Part shown: positions 43,641-54,285 of the stretch, piece after piece
Numbering within the stretch: position 1 is the first letter of the stretch
Layout of the letters: every line of letters starts with the position of its first letter
Source of the DNA: Ancistrus triradiatus
Taxonomy: Eukaryota > Chordata > Actinopteri > Siluriformes > Loricariidae
Direction: 5' to 3'
Assembly: GCA_025084515.1 (NCBI GenBank)
Contig: JAJAGP010000545.1
Span: 305,853-369,852, forward strand
Length of the DNA stretch: 64,000 nt
Notes under the pieces: generated by a model
Told to the model about the DNA's origin: nothing
Seen by the model: only the letters and a program-made list of their open reading frames with translations
Database searches by the model: none
Translations under genes and position numbers: made by a program

Positions 43641-44961
43641 CGAACACACACACACTCTCTGACCAAGAGGACATCCTGATTGGCTTCTCTTTGGGGTTAG
43701 TACACCTATGAGGTTTCTCAGTGGGCGGGACTTCGACTGTTTAGTTTAAGTTCAAGTGTTTGAATTTAGTTCAGTGTCGTGCATTGTTATGGAAGTGATG
43801 AAAAATGTATATATAGGCTGTAAAAAACCAGTTTCACTTCAGTCTATATTAAAGTATATCCCTGGTTGATGGAGGTAAAAGTAATGGCGCTGTATGTTTG
43901 CAACAGTTACTCTCCATTGCCCATCGTGGGGTAAAGGCATGCCCAGGTGAGTGGGTTCACTCGTACATTGGCATTACTGACATAAGGTAAGATAGCTGGC
44001 TAGGAGTTTGCAGTTTCCTTCGGTATCAATTAAGTTTTATCTTATCATATCCTATCTTATCTTAAAGAGCTGTATCCACTCCATTTACAGTTACATATGG
44101 AGTACAGATTTTAATATCACATTTTGCCATACTGGGTCCAACTTGGTTTACAGGTTAGACAAAGTCACTTAAGATAAATATAAGGATACAACGTATGCTT
44201 TTGAAAAGTTTTATTTCTTTTAAGCAGCATATTAGAGAGGATGAGCGCAGTGACGGCAGCTCAAGTAGTTCACAGAAATGGCATAGACACAACCAAACAG
44301 TAAAAAATTGAAGATGTTGTGTGTAAATAGTTTGACTTTTGGAAAAGTGTATTGTTTTATTCTTTCCCCTACAAATGTCCTGTATTCATGTTCTTTGCAA
44401 TGGGTCGGTTGTGAACCTCCCTGAAATGCATGTGGTCAAATCAAAATAAGACCAGGTGGCAACAGAGTCAGATAGCTCCAGGTGATCAAAGGTATTTCTC
44501 ATCGTGTTTCGCTGATTTTCTAATGTAAAAGAAAAGTCAATACATCACACATTTTTTATGAACGATATGGTGTCTGGCCAAAGTAACTAGTAAATTACTC
44601 AAGTTAACCTTTAAGGATAAATTTGACCTGATTTTGGGTGGCAGCTGGGTGATTTGTTCCCAGCCTTGGTCATTACCTTGAGAAGATTTGCCAGACAGCA
44701 TCAGTTTTTTTTATGGACCACTTACTGTAGGGGTGTGTGTAGCCGAAATGCACTCACTTAAGGAGTAAGCCAAGTATTCACAGATTTCTGAGAGCGGGGT
44801 ATTAATACACCAGGCTGTATTTTCATCAGCCAGAGCAGATCACCAGCAGGAGATGGGCTCATGGAATATTATATAACAGGTAAATGTCCAGCAGGGTGCT
44901 CAAAATCTCATCTGAAGTTTTAAGTATACTGGGAGTAGCATGTCCTTGAATCCAGTGGGAC
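43641..44961. other. Gene-free stretch
   Basis: No recognised gene. A small ATCTTATC cluster lies at 44,036-44,063. Confidence 0.45.
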
Positions 44962-45070
44962 AGAGGCAGCTTAGTGGGTAGGGCTGTGAACTATGGGTCC
45001 TTCAAATGCTCAGGTTAATTCTAAGATGATCTAATATAAGGGTGTCTGCTAAATTCTATGAATGTAAATG
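44962..45070 (+). repeat. tRNA-derived SINE remnant (S1-like)
   Basis: GAGGCAGCTTAGTGGGTAGG is A-box-like, followed by a damaged B-box region and the tail TAAGGGTGTCTGCTAAATTC-TATGAATGTAAATG. The central block is deleted. Confidence 0.65.
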
Positions 45071-46089
45071 AACCCCCAATAGCTCTTTCTTTCCTGGCTG
45101 ATTCTACTTAAGACAGCTGAAGCCTAAAAGGCAAGAACTTTCTAGCTTAATCTCAATACAACTTAATCTATACACAACTATATATATCAAGATATCAGAA
45201 GTCAAGAAACCAAAACAATCAGTAAAAGATAATGTACACTTATGTCGTTTGATCCAACTTGGTACTTGGGTTAAGGGGACTTGGGGCTGTGGTGGCTTAC
45301 TGGTTAAGGCAATGGAGTGTGGACCAGGGGACCAAATCCCTTTGTGCACAAACCTGAGCTTAAAATTGCCAAGAATCCCATCTTCTGGGAAACGTCCAGA
45401 GCCAACCATCGGACTTCAGGAGTCAGTCAACCAAATGCTGGTGCAAGAAAATACCGCCTAGTATGGTTCTCAATGCTCTATCTGGTGATATGTGGTATGA
45501 GCATAGTGGGCACGTTATGTACGGTGAGAAGTTCTACATGATGCCAGTTCAGAATGGCATTTCTTGGAGGTTGTTACTGTGAAGTTCAGTAGATGCCTCT
45601 TGATGGTGGTTCCTGGAAGTTTGTATTCCTGGCATTCTTAAGACCAGGCATGTGTGCGTTGAGACACCTTCCACCAGGAAAATAATGCTTGAACACTTGC
45701 AGAGGCTGGGGGGGGGCAAGGGCTTTGTGTAGCAGACCAGGGGTGCCCCCACATGACACAGAAGCAGTGTGGTTAAAAGCTGCTGGAATGTTCCTTTTAA
45801 CACTAGTGTCCTGTACATCAATGTCATACTGACAAATAAAATTCATTCATTTTAAAAGGATTCCTACCGTGCACTTAATACTTTGACAATTAGTCCCAGT
45901 TGCCAGGGCATGAATAAACTTAACAAGGAGCATTTATTAAAAATGAACTAAATCAGTGAGGCTTCAAAAAAATTCTCTGCAGCAAATTCCATTTTTGGAC
46001 AGGTAACTTAGCAAGACTATAGTTTACTGGGACTGTAGTGGCACAGTGAGTCTGGCTAGCAAAATCAGTTTGTTTATATATATATATAT
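45071..46089. other. Gene-free stretch with SINE-like head fragment
   Basis: 45,288-45,345 (GCTGTGGTGGCTTACTGGTTAAGG, TGTGGACCAGGGGACCAAAT) resembles an S1 head without body. The remainder, including 45,549-45,850 with open frames on the minus strand, shows no family resemblance. Confidence 0.4.
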
Positions 46090-46497
46090 ATTATGTCTAT
46101 TATAAAACAACTACAAAATACAGGATATTTGTATGCAGTATTAAAAAAACTGAAATAAATCAGGAAAAACAGCTTCTAAAGTCTACAGTGGCAAGTATGT
46201 AGTGTGACCTCCCCTTACACTTGATCAAGAGCAGCATCTGGCAGCTTCATCAGGATGCCAAGTTTATCATACAGTCAGAAGACGTTTGATCAGGAAAGGC
46301 CGTTTTGGAAGGGTAGCAGTCAGTGAAAACTCTGAAAAATCAGAAAGATTGGAATGTAGATCAGTGGAAAAGAGGATTATGTCGTGACGAATCCAAGTTT
46401 GAAATTTTTGTGCCCAATCATCGACAATGTTATGTATTATCATTACAGCATTGCTAAAACAACAAATCTAGTGGTGGCCTAAGACTTTTGCACAGTT
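46090..46497 (+). mobile_element. Miniature Tc1 (family D), left end lost
   Basis: From TTATGTCTATTATAAAACAA through TAGTGTGACCTCCCCTTACAC to the right end TGGTGGCCTAAGACTTTTGC-ACAGTTC it is colinear with 18,547-19,063. It keeps transposase traces: GACGAATCCAAGTTTGAAAT encodes DESKFEI. The leftmost terminal repeat is absent beyond an AT run. Confidence 0.8.
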
Positions 46498-46567
46498 CTT
46501 TATCAGCATCAGTGGCTATTCACAACAGGAGCAAGGTTACATCAATACTAGTCAGACACATTCAGAG

Positions 46568-46712
46568 GGCCAATTTAGAGCAACCAATTAACCTAACGCA
46601 TGCCTTTGGAATATGGGAGGAAACCGGAATAAACCCATGAGGCCCCGGGGAGGACATGCAAACTCCACAGGGTCGATCCGTGGATCTCTGGACCTGTGCC
46701 GCCGCAGTGTAG
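46568..46712 (-). repeat. tRNA-derived SINE (family S2), 3' part lost
   Basis: On the minus strand: GGTCCAGAGATCCACGGATCG covers the B-box area, then TGTGGAGTTTGCATGTCCTC, GGGTTTATTCCGGTTTCCTC and CAAAGGCATGCGTTAGGTTA. The middle CTGGGTCCTTTC is deleted. Confidence 0.7.
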
Positions 46713-47123
46713 CCTGTTAAAACATGAAAATAATAAGTAACATAATAATATGCATCATGTTTCTGGGGAATGTTGCCATTACCTCTTTAGATTAAGAATT
46801 AGATTGGTTATACTGCGTGAATGAAGTCCGTGCAAGTCTGCTGTTTATTCTGAGTGTGTCGCTCTTTTGCTTTTTGCTCTAGACACCCCACCCTCGTTTC
46901 TAAAGCTGTATTGAAGACGAGAGAGTAAGTGACATAATAGGATGGGGGAAAGGGGACAAAAATCCATGGCGCGGTCACATCAGTAATTAACAGCTGCTTT
47001 GGCTTGGGCTTAATTTATTATGCAGTGCTCTTAGTGGCCCTGCCCCCTGACACCCAGCAGAATGAGATCAGATCCCTGCAGACACCCTGCATCTGAATAG
47101 AACTCTTTCTGCCGCTTCTCAAT

Positions 47124-47174
<51 letters not shown>

Positions 47175-48104
47175 AAGGCCAAGAAGCCATGTCGGCCTCA
47201 ACAGACTGACTGTACCACACAGATAGGAGGCTCTTTTGTGCGCCATGGTAGTACTTGAAAATCACAAAGGTACAAATCTCATTTAGTGTCAGTCGATTGT
47301 GCTCGACGCTCGATGCAAAATGGAAGAAAAAGGTCTTTGTGTAAGGAGGTCATAATAACGCTGGTTAAGCTTTTGCTTTCAGGCTCATGGCTCGCCATTC
47401 TGCACGGCTCTCGTGGGGCTTTATTTCTTGCTGGGTTTTAAAATGGAGTTTAATGGCTTTAGTCTGCCCGAGTAAACATATTTGCTGTGACTCAGATATT
47501 CGCTGTATCTAAGTGATTCGGATCGGTTCGGTGACCCGGATATGTGGATCAAAACCGCAGAGTGAAACACGCAGCAGCTACTCTTTATAGTATGTATAGT
47601 AAACAACTCTGCTCTTTTACTGGCAGAGGAGAATAGAGCTATGAAAGGATAAAAAGAGATGATGCCTGGGCTTGCTTTGTTGGAGCCCAGCTCCAGGGAC
47701 GTGGGTTCGGTTCTTGCCTGTGGTTGCTCTTTATATAGTGTTTGGCACACGTCCTGACTGTTTCCCTTCACCTCCCGATACATGACGTGGTTTGGCTACT
47801 CTAAATTACTCTTAGGTTTGAGTGACTCCATGATACCCAGATGGACTTGGGCTCCATCCAAGAAGCATTTCTACACTGGTCATGTATACAGCATATTCCG
47901 ATTTAGAAATCCGATAAAGAGAGCTGGATTTTACCAAAGTCATCTGATTACTAATAGCATGTACCACTTACCCGATTTCAGTTGGATTTGGCAGTGTGCG
48001 CAGAGCGACTAGCGGGGGAAAAAATGATTGCCAGGTCTGATTATTTGTAGCGCTTTCGCTTCTTTCGTGGCTATCAAACACTTTGCGAAGACTCTGAAAC
48101 GCAA
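46713..48104. other. Gene-free stretch with GT run and candidate conserved block
   Basis: No exon supported. It contains a long GT microsatellite and, at 46,970-47,050, a block with TAATTA next to CAGCTG (see findings). Confidence 0.45.
47129..47171. repeat. (GT)n microsatellite
   Basis: About 21 uninterrupted GT units. Confidence 0.97.
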
Positions 48105-48106
48105 TA

Positions 48107-49495
48107 CAGTGGTGTGAAAAAGTGTTTGCCCCCTTCCTGATTTCCTATTTTTTGTATGTTTATCACACTTAAGTGTTTCGGAACATCAAACCAATTTAAA
48201 TATTAGTCAAAGACAACACAAGTAAACACAAAATGCAGTTTTTAAATGAAGGTGTTTATTAGTAAGGGAGAAAAAAATCCAAAGCTACATGGCCCTGTGT
48301 GAAAAAGTGATTGCCCCCTAAACCTAATAACTGGTTGGGCCACCCTTAGCAGCAACAACTGTAACCGAGCGTTTGTGATAACTTGCAATGAGTCTTTTAC
48401 AGCATTGTGGAGGAATTCTGGCCACTCGTCTTTGTAGAATTGTTGTAATTCAGCCACAGTGGAGGGTTTTGAACATGAACGGCTTTTTTAAGGTCATGCC
48501 ACAGCATCTCAGTAGGATTCAGGTCAGGACTTTGACTAGGCCACTCCAAAGTCTCCATTTTGTTTTTCTTCAGCCATTCAGAGGTGGACTTGGTGTGTTT
48601 TGGATCATTGCTCTGCTGCAGAACCCAAGTTCGTTTCAGCTTGAGGTCACGAACAGATGGCCGGACATTCTCCTTCAGGATTTTTTGGTAGACAGCAGAA
48701 TTCATAGTTCCATTTATCACAGCAAGTCTTCCAGGTCCTGAAGCAGCAAAACAGCCCCAGACCATCACACTACCACCACCATATTTTACTGTTGCTATAA
48801 TGTTCTTTCTCTGAAATGCTGTGTTACTTTTACACCAGATGTAATGGGACACACACCTTCCAAAGAGTTCAACTTTTTTCTTGTCAGTCCACAGAATGTT
48901 TTCCCAAAAAGTCTTGGGGATCATCAATATGTGTTCTGGGAAAACTGAGATGAGCTTTAAATGTTCTTTTTGCTCAGCAGTGGTTTTCATCTTGGATCTC
49001 TGCCATGCAGGCCATTTCTGCCCAGTCTCTTTCTTATGGTGGAGGCATGAACACTGACCTTAACTGAGGTAAGTGAGGCCTGCAGTTCTTTGGATGTTGT
49101 TGTGGGGTCTTTTGTGACCTCTTGGATGAGTCGTCGCTGCGCTCTTGGGGTAATTTTGGTAGCTTGGGGTAAAATTTTCCACTCCTGGGAAGGTTCACCA
49201 CTGTTCCATGTCTTCACCATTTGTGGATAATGGCTCTCACTGTGGTTCGCCGGAGTCCCAAAGCTTTAGAAATGGCTTTATAACCCTTTCCAGACTGATA
49301 GATCTCAATTACTTTCTTTCTCAATTGTTCCTGAAGTTCTTTGGATCTCAGCATGATGTGAAGCTTTTAAGGATCTTTTGGTGGACTTCACTTTGTCAGG
49401 CAGGTCCTATTAAAGTGATGTCCTGATTGAGAACAGGTGTGGCAATAATCAGGCCTGGGTGTGGCTAGAGACAGTGAACTCAGTGAACTCAGGTG
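48107..49495 (-). mobile_element. Tc1 element (family F), one end intact
   Basis: CAGTGGTGTGAAAAAGTGTT begins after TA (48,105-48,106). The element reads on the minus strand, with its transposase from about 49,354 down to 48,250. The other terminal region (the promoter-side repeat) is missing: sequence diverges after GTGAACTCAGGTGAACTT near 49,495. The same family begins again at 63,850. Confidence 0.93.
48240..49354 (-). pseudogene. Tc1 transposase (family F), broken, catalytic D changed to S
   Basis: The start codon is the complement of 49,352-49,354 (MLRSKELQEQLRKKVIEIYQ). The first helix-turn-helix ends at IIHKW, followed by a TGA where the family has CGA. The linker is decayed (LPQATKITPRAQRR) and the second helix-turn-helix continues to GLHGRDPR, then a stop and frame change near 48,990. 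The remaining 197-codon frame (48,397-48,990) contains WTDKKKVELFG, VKYGGGSVMVWGCF, QQSNDPKHT and NPTEMLW. The second catalytic aspartate (QQDND in relatives) is serine, and one residue is missing before KSTSEWL, so the enzyme would be dead even without the stops. Confidence 0.9.
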
Positions 49496-50112
49496 AACTT
49501 TAGACAGTTTTAGCCTGATTTCTATATGGTCCATACCAGAAAGGCAATATGACTGAAAATATAAAACAAATATTAATTTATGTGTTATGGTACTGTTCAG
49601 CCATAAGTCATTACAGCCCTCAGAACATGCAGGTTCCCAGATTGATGTGATTATTGTTTATAAGATAAATGCTATTCGTCTTGATTATGGAAGCATGATG
49701 ATGTATAACCATTTACTCAATAGTTGGTATGAGAAATGCTGCTCCTTTCCCAGCAGTTAATTACCAACAGCTGCAGCTCAGAGGTGACTGACCCGTGTGT
49801 TACAAAACAATCCTCCCTCCTTAAGGGAATAACCATCAGACCCGGTGTCATGTTGTGACTGCATGCATTGATTGATGTGCTAATCACTGATTTTGTGAGC
49901 ACATTCATCTGGACATGGACTGTGGAGCATGTGGTCTGACGTGACTCTTGGCCTTTTGCAGTTGTCCAAACAGAGCTAAATGTCTAAGCTCAGGCTTCAT
50001 TGCCTAGAGTGACTCTGTGTATCGGACTACATAATGCCGACATGCATATTTTACATTATTTTATTTGATCACTACAAGACTTGTTTGTTTAGATAAATTA
50101 GTTTCATTCTTA
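49496..50112. other. Gene-free stretch
   Basis: No recognised gene or repeat. Confidence 0.45.
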
Positions 50113-50319
50113 GATTTATCATCTACGCCACCCAAGGAGGTTGGGTCCCTTTTTGAGTTTTGGTCCTCCCAAGGTTTCTTATGGAGTTTTTCCTTTCCAC
50201 TGTCGCCCTATGACTCAATTTGGGATTGGCCATAGATATTAGTAGATAATCCAAAATTGCAAAGGTGCTTTGAGACAATGCTTTGTTGTAAAAAGCGCTA
50301 CATAAAAAAATCTGACTTC
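50113..50319 (-). repeat. Dispersed repeat R1, reverse orientation
   Basis: ATCATCTACGCCACCCAAGG, GGTTGGGTCCCTTTTTGAGT, GGTCCTCCCAAGGTTTCTT, GGAGTTTTTCCTTTCCACTG and AAAAAGCGCTACATAAA are the reverse complement of R1 in order. Confidence 0.85.
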
Positions 50320-50546
50320 ATTGTCACACATTGCTATAGCTGACCACATCTTTTGTACCTTATCGGCCCAGGGGACAGTTGCCGAGAGAAAGTGGATTTG
50401 GGTTAGCTCTGAGCCATTCTCTGCAATATATACCTGACATTTTGTAATGGGACTGTGGTTTCTTCTGTGCAAGTTAGCACTTTCAAAAGTATGCATGTAG
50501 CCATGTTGACCTTTCGCCAACTTGTGTGAAGTTTTCCTCTGTTCAC

Positions 50547-50658
50547 TTAAAGGAAGATGTCCTTATCGAAAGTAACTTACAGCTGAACTTTAGGGCCTTG
50601 GCAGATTTAAACTCACAACCTTCCGTGTAGTAGCTTAGAGTTAATCACTGAGCCACCT
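50547..50658 (-). repeat. tRNA-derived SINE remnant (S1-like)
   Basis: AGATGTCCTTATCGAAAGTAACTTAC is the tail reversed. GGCAGATTTAAACTCACAAC covers the B box, and AGTTAATCACTGAGCCACC the A box, reversed. It is strongly diverged and lacks the central block. Confidence 0.65.
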
Positions 50659-50899
50659 CTATTCTGAGCATCTGCTGACTTCGAGCTATTGAGCAGTAAA
50701 AGCAGTAAATCACAGACTAAACACACCGGTAGAGACTTGTGGCAGCATCTGGTGTGGCCAGGGTATTTTTCTGTATATTAATATTATCTTATACCAGGAA
50801 AACTCATTCAAAAATTCGATTTGAGGATGAGCCTGTGTCATCCTGTAGACATACACGATAGCCACAGGTTTGTGGACACCCAAAAGTATGGGTATTAGT

Positions 50900-51506
50900 T
50901 AGGGCTGTGCTAAAAAAAATCAATACAGCCATGTATCGTGATATTTATTTTTGCGATATACTATATTGATTTTCAGCTCCATCTATAGATTTTTTAGAAG
51001 GAAGGAAAAAGACATTTTAAATGGGGAGTCTCCGCTCCTGTAGGTGTCACAGTACAGTGTTTTGACTCAATTTGTTTGCTGAATTATCAGTGTGATGTGA
51101 TGTGATGTATTAAGATGACTCAGTAACTTGCATTTCAGCTGCTTTTATATTGTGGAATATTGCAATATGTCGCAGTATGCATCATATCACAGTGTATCCA
51201 TGGGTGGGAGATCCTTTGCAGTGGCAGCTCCCACCCTTTGGGACTCGTCTGTTCGGTCTGCTTCTACCCTTCTAGAATTTAAATCACTTCTAAAAACCCT
51301 TCTACTAATGTTTGGTGTCTGCTTGTTTTGAACTGTGCGTCTCTTTGTTGAGTGTCTGTTGTGAACGACTTGTGTTATATTTTTTGTTAAGCATCCTTGG
51401 GTTCTGTTTATATAAATGATAAACTTATTATTATTATTATTATTGTTATTATGTAGTTGTATCGTGACCGTGCGTATCGTATCGTCCTTTCCAATACCCA
51501 CCCCTA
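50900..51506. mobile_element. hAT-like non-autonomous element
   Basis: TAGGGCTGTGC at the left and CCACCCCTA at the right are inverted ends. The flanking octamers GTATTAGT and ATATTAGC agree at 6 of 8 positions, as for a hAT duplication. The interior is rich in CGATAT/ATCGTATCG motifs (TATCGTGATATTTATTTTTG; CGTGCGTATCGTATCG), typical of a common fish repeat type. Confidence 0.65.
51198..51453 (+). mobile_element. LINE 3' end (L2/CR1-like)
   Basis: A short C-terminal coding trace reads GGRSFAVAAPTLWDSSVRSA then STLLEFKSLLKTLL, a tail typical of L2/CR1-group ORF2 products (the usual PxLWNSLP is shortened here). A 3' region with GCATCCTTGGGTTCTGTTTA-TATAAATGATAAA follows, ending in (TTA)n at 51,425-51,453. 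It is heavily 5'-truncated, as most LINE copies are. Confidence 0.8.
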
Positions 51507-51705
51507 ATATTAGCTTGGACGTGTCATCATTTGCTGCTGTAGCGGTCATAACTGTTTTGAGAAAGCATTCCATTAGATTTTGGAACATGACTGTGGGATC
51601 AGGCGCTTAAAAGTATCTGATGAAGTTCATGCCAAATTCTGCCTCAAAGTTGATAAACCCTTTCCTCGTGGACTTTGTTTCAGCTAGGCAGAGCAGAAAG
51701 CTGGT

Positions 51706-51963
51706 GAACTGACGTTGCTGGAGAGGGTAATATGTTTAACACTTTAAGCTGCTGTAGATGGTAGCGTTCCACTCACTTTCAGCGGTATCTCTGACGCATT
51801 TACGTATCATTTGCATGCAATTTTCTTGAGAAAATACCCTGTATATTTACATTACAGTAGCATAAAAAGACTATGTAACTATGGTAATGTCTGGTCAACG
51901 TCCATTTTGATCCATGACATGTTCCACAGAGCATAATGCGGTTGTTAAATGGTGCATACCTGA
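51706..51963 (-). repeat. Unassigned repeat U1, copy 2
   Basis: The reverse complement matches 21,576-21,835 over about 250 bp, including CAGGTATGCACCA, CCAGACATTACCA, GCTACTGTAATGTAAATATA, CAAATGATACGTAAATG and GAGTGGAACGCTACCATCTA. It sits inside the family C Tc1 remnant. Confidence 0.75.
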
Positions 51964-52046
51964 ATTACTAACCTGTTAGCAGTTAGTGTTGCTGAATTAA
52001 GAGCTCATTAATTTGAAGGTCTACATACTTTGGGCCATATAATGTA

Positions 52047-52599
52047 TATATGCTTGAATTAATGGCATCTGTCAGGCCTCTCTGGGGTCCAGTGCAGATC
52101 AGATTGCCTAGTGGTTTGAGCCTTGTTCACACCAACCCACAAATGCACACAAAGCAAGCAGGAAATTGTGTTTCTCCGCGTTTGCCTGATACCGCCTTCA
52201 ACATTTCCAGTGATAGATCTCGACACTGGGCTTTGTTTGACTTCACAGCCAGTAAACGTGAGAACTCGAATGCCAGGCTTTAGAAAATCGTCAGCTGTCA
52301 CTGCTGTGATCTTCAGAGATGTTTGTGTGTGTATACAAAGATGTTTGTGAATTTAACACTTGAGCGATGGTGTGAATTATTGCTGCTTTTTTATTGAGCA
52401 GCACAGCTGTTTGCACCATACATCAGAGGACAATTTAATGGAATAATGCTCTGACAACTTTCTCCTGTAGACAGTAATTTTGGAGGCTGATGCTGAGAGG
52501 CTTGTTAATAACCTTTGCGTCACCAAGGCGATGGTTTTATGTTGTTCTGTTGTTTCTGGGTGGACGAGGCAGGTAGAGATGTTGGTAGTTAACGTAACC
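52047..52599. other. Gene-free stretch
   Basis: No supported exon. Open frames of 75-80 codons overlap on both strands at 52,050-52,350 without family resemblance. Confidence 0.4.
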
Positions 52600-52890
52600 G
52601 TTTTACCCCAGCTGATCCTAGTCAGGGTCAGGGCTGGGGCAGGTTGTGGTGCAGAGCCTATCTTGGAGTCCACTGACCATAGCTGGAGGTACCCTCAGTC
52701 CATTGCAGTGTTCCATATCTGCATTCCATATTGTATATCCACATATACAGTATTTAGCACAACTGATTCAATCTTATATATGATTTGTCTTGATATAACC
52801 TTGTGTATAGATGTAACCTTGTGTGTCGCTGAAATGGCCACTGATGCCAATAGTGATGTTCAATAAACCAAATAAACAAACAAACAATAT
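52600..52890 (+). repeat. SINE-type repeat fragment with A-rich tail
   Basis: CAGCTGATCCTAGTCAGGGT, GGCAGGTTGTGGTGCAGAGC-CTATCTTGGAGTCC and the tail CAATAAACCAAATAAACAAA-CAAAC. The tail resembles the end of the S2 copy at 31.7 kb. The head is not recognisable. Confidence 0.5.
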
Positions 52891-54111
52891 AAGCAGTTGG
52901 ATATACCAATGCTTTATGGGAAGCAGCCTCCTCAAACGTTGATATATAGTCTACCTGATCTACAGAAGCAAGATATACTTTGGATAACGTGTCCTTACCA
53001 TGAGGAAGCAAAGATGATGAGCTTTTGATTGGTTGGGGCAAAGGGGACAGGTGGGATGGATTTTTGATTGGGTAAGAGGGCATATAGGGTCCATTCATTC
53101 TGCTTTAAAGTGGGTTCATCCCATCAGGGACAACTGTGATCAATGGGGCCATTACTGTTCCACCCTGGCTGGACTAGCCCAGTTCTCTAGCCTGGATGCA
53201 CGGTGTATAAATTAGGAGGAAATGGGCTATAAAGAGGGACTGGTCCTCCTGTAGCAAATGTAAATCTTACAATGAAATATATTCGCAGGCGTTGTTCATT
53301 AACTCAAGCCAGTGGCCGTGTAGGACACCCAGGCACTGCAAAACAAACTGATAATGGCATCGGGAAAACACTTCGTCACCTCCATAGGCAGTAAACATTG
53401 TTGTACATTGTTAAAACGCTGCTATATCAAGAGTCTTTTGGAAAAGATTTCATTAGAACGTGTTTAAAACCATGCAAAATGTATACTGTTTTGAAAGTCT
53501 GAGGACACTAGTGAAAATGCTTCTCTACTGCATTTTCCTCTCATTTAAAACAATGGTACAAATCATATCATCAGCTATAACAATTTGCAACAACAATTTG
53601 AGTGAAATGTTAAATCTTTGAAATTAAGAAATGAATTACATTTTATAATTTATTGTTATTTGGTACGTTCCCTCTTGCTGTGATGTGCGCTTGAGTTGGC
53701 ATGGATGCGGACATTTGGTTATTTTTGGCTTAAAAATTCGAATAAAAGTTCAGACTTGGAACGTCAGTAAAACCTGTACGCGTATAACGCAGCCTCAGGG
53801 TGCGTCTGAAATGATCTACTTGTTTACTCATTCACTGATCACGGCATAGACTGTTCTATGTAGATCACTTTCATTCACACCTCATTCAGTCCCAGTGATG
53901 AGACGTGCCCAAAATAAGTGTTTATTCGTATTCTCCTTTGTTTGTGGGTTAGCATTCGTTGCCCTAAATTAATCATGGCCTCTAATGGAGGTAGAGGGTT
54001 AGATCCCCTCAGTCCTTTTTAAAGAGATCTCCCCTTCCTACTCCTCTGGTCCAAGTTCCAGTATGCCATCGGCTCACCTCATGACAGGAAAGGTGCTGTT
54101 GATTTTATATT
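52891..54111. other. Gene-free stretch
   Basis: No gene. 53,482-53,540 (GAAAGTCTGAGGACACTAGT-GAAAATG) resembles a Tc1 end and 11,925-11,955, but no element body is recognisable. Confidence 0.4.
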
Positions 54112-54285
54112 TTACATTTACAGCATTTAGCAGACATTCTTATCCAGAGTGACTTACAATTGATACGGTCTGACAATCCAAGGGCCTTGCTCAAGGAGCC
54201 AACAGTGGCAGCTTGGCAGAGGTAGGAATTGAACCCTGGACTTTCTGGTCCATAGTCCAGTACCTTACCCACTAGGCTACCACAG
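54112..54285 (-). repeat. tRNA-derived SINE (family S1), near complete
   Basis: On the minus strand: CTGTGGTAGCCTAGTGGGTAA, GGTTCAATTCCTACCTCTGC (B box with changes), GCTGCCACTGTTGGCTCC, TTGAGCAAGGCCCTTGG and the tail AAGTCACTCTGGATAAGAAT-GTCTGCTAAATGCTG. ATATTTT flanks both ends, a possible short target duplication. Confidence 0.88.

Larger units (their letters stand above)
50852..52046 (-). mobile_element. Tc1-like remnant (family C), host of three insertions
   Basis: The left end TACACGATAGCCACAGGTTT-GTGGACAC and the right end TCTACATACTTTGGGCCATATAATGTA are the inverted ends of the family seen at 11.9 and 16.6 kb. Internal native sequence includes ATTTGCTGCTGTAGCGG and TTCCATTAGATTTTGGAACA. 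A hAT-like element (50,900-51,506) and repeat U1 (51,706-51,963) interrupt it, and the former holds a LINE end. Confidence 0.65.

Noticed and set aside
48388..48741. 117-codon plus-strand open frame
   Set aside because: It is antisense to the family F Tc1 catalytic domain.
52480..52866. 128-codon plus-strand open frame with hydrophobic segments
   Set aside because: Its second half is a SINE-type repeat with an A-rich tail, and the first half has no family resemblance.
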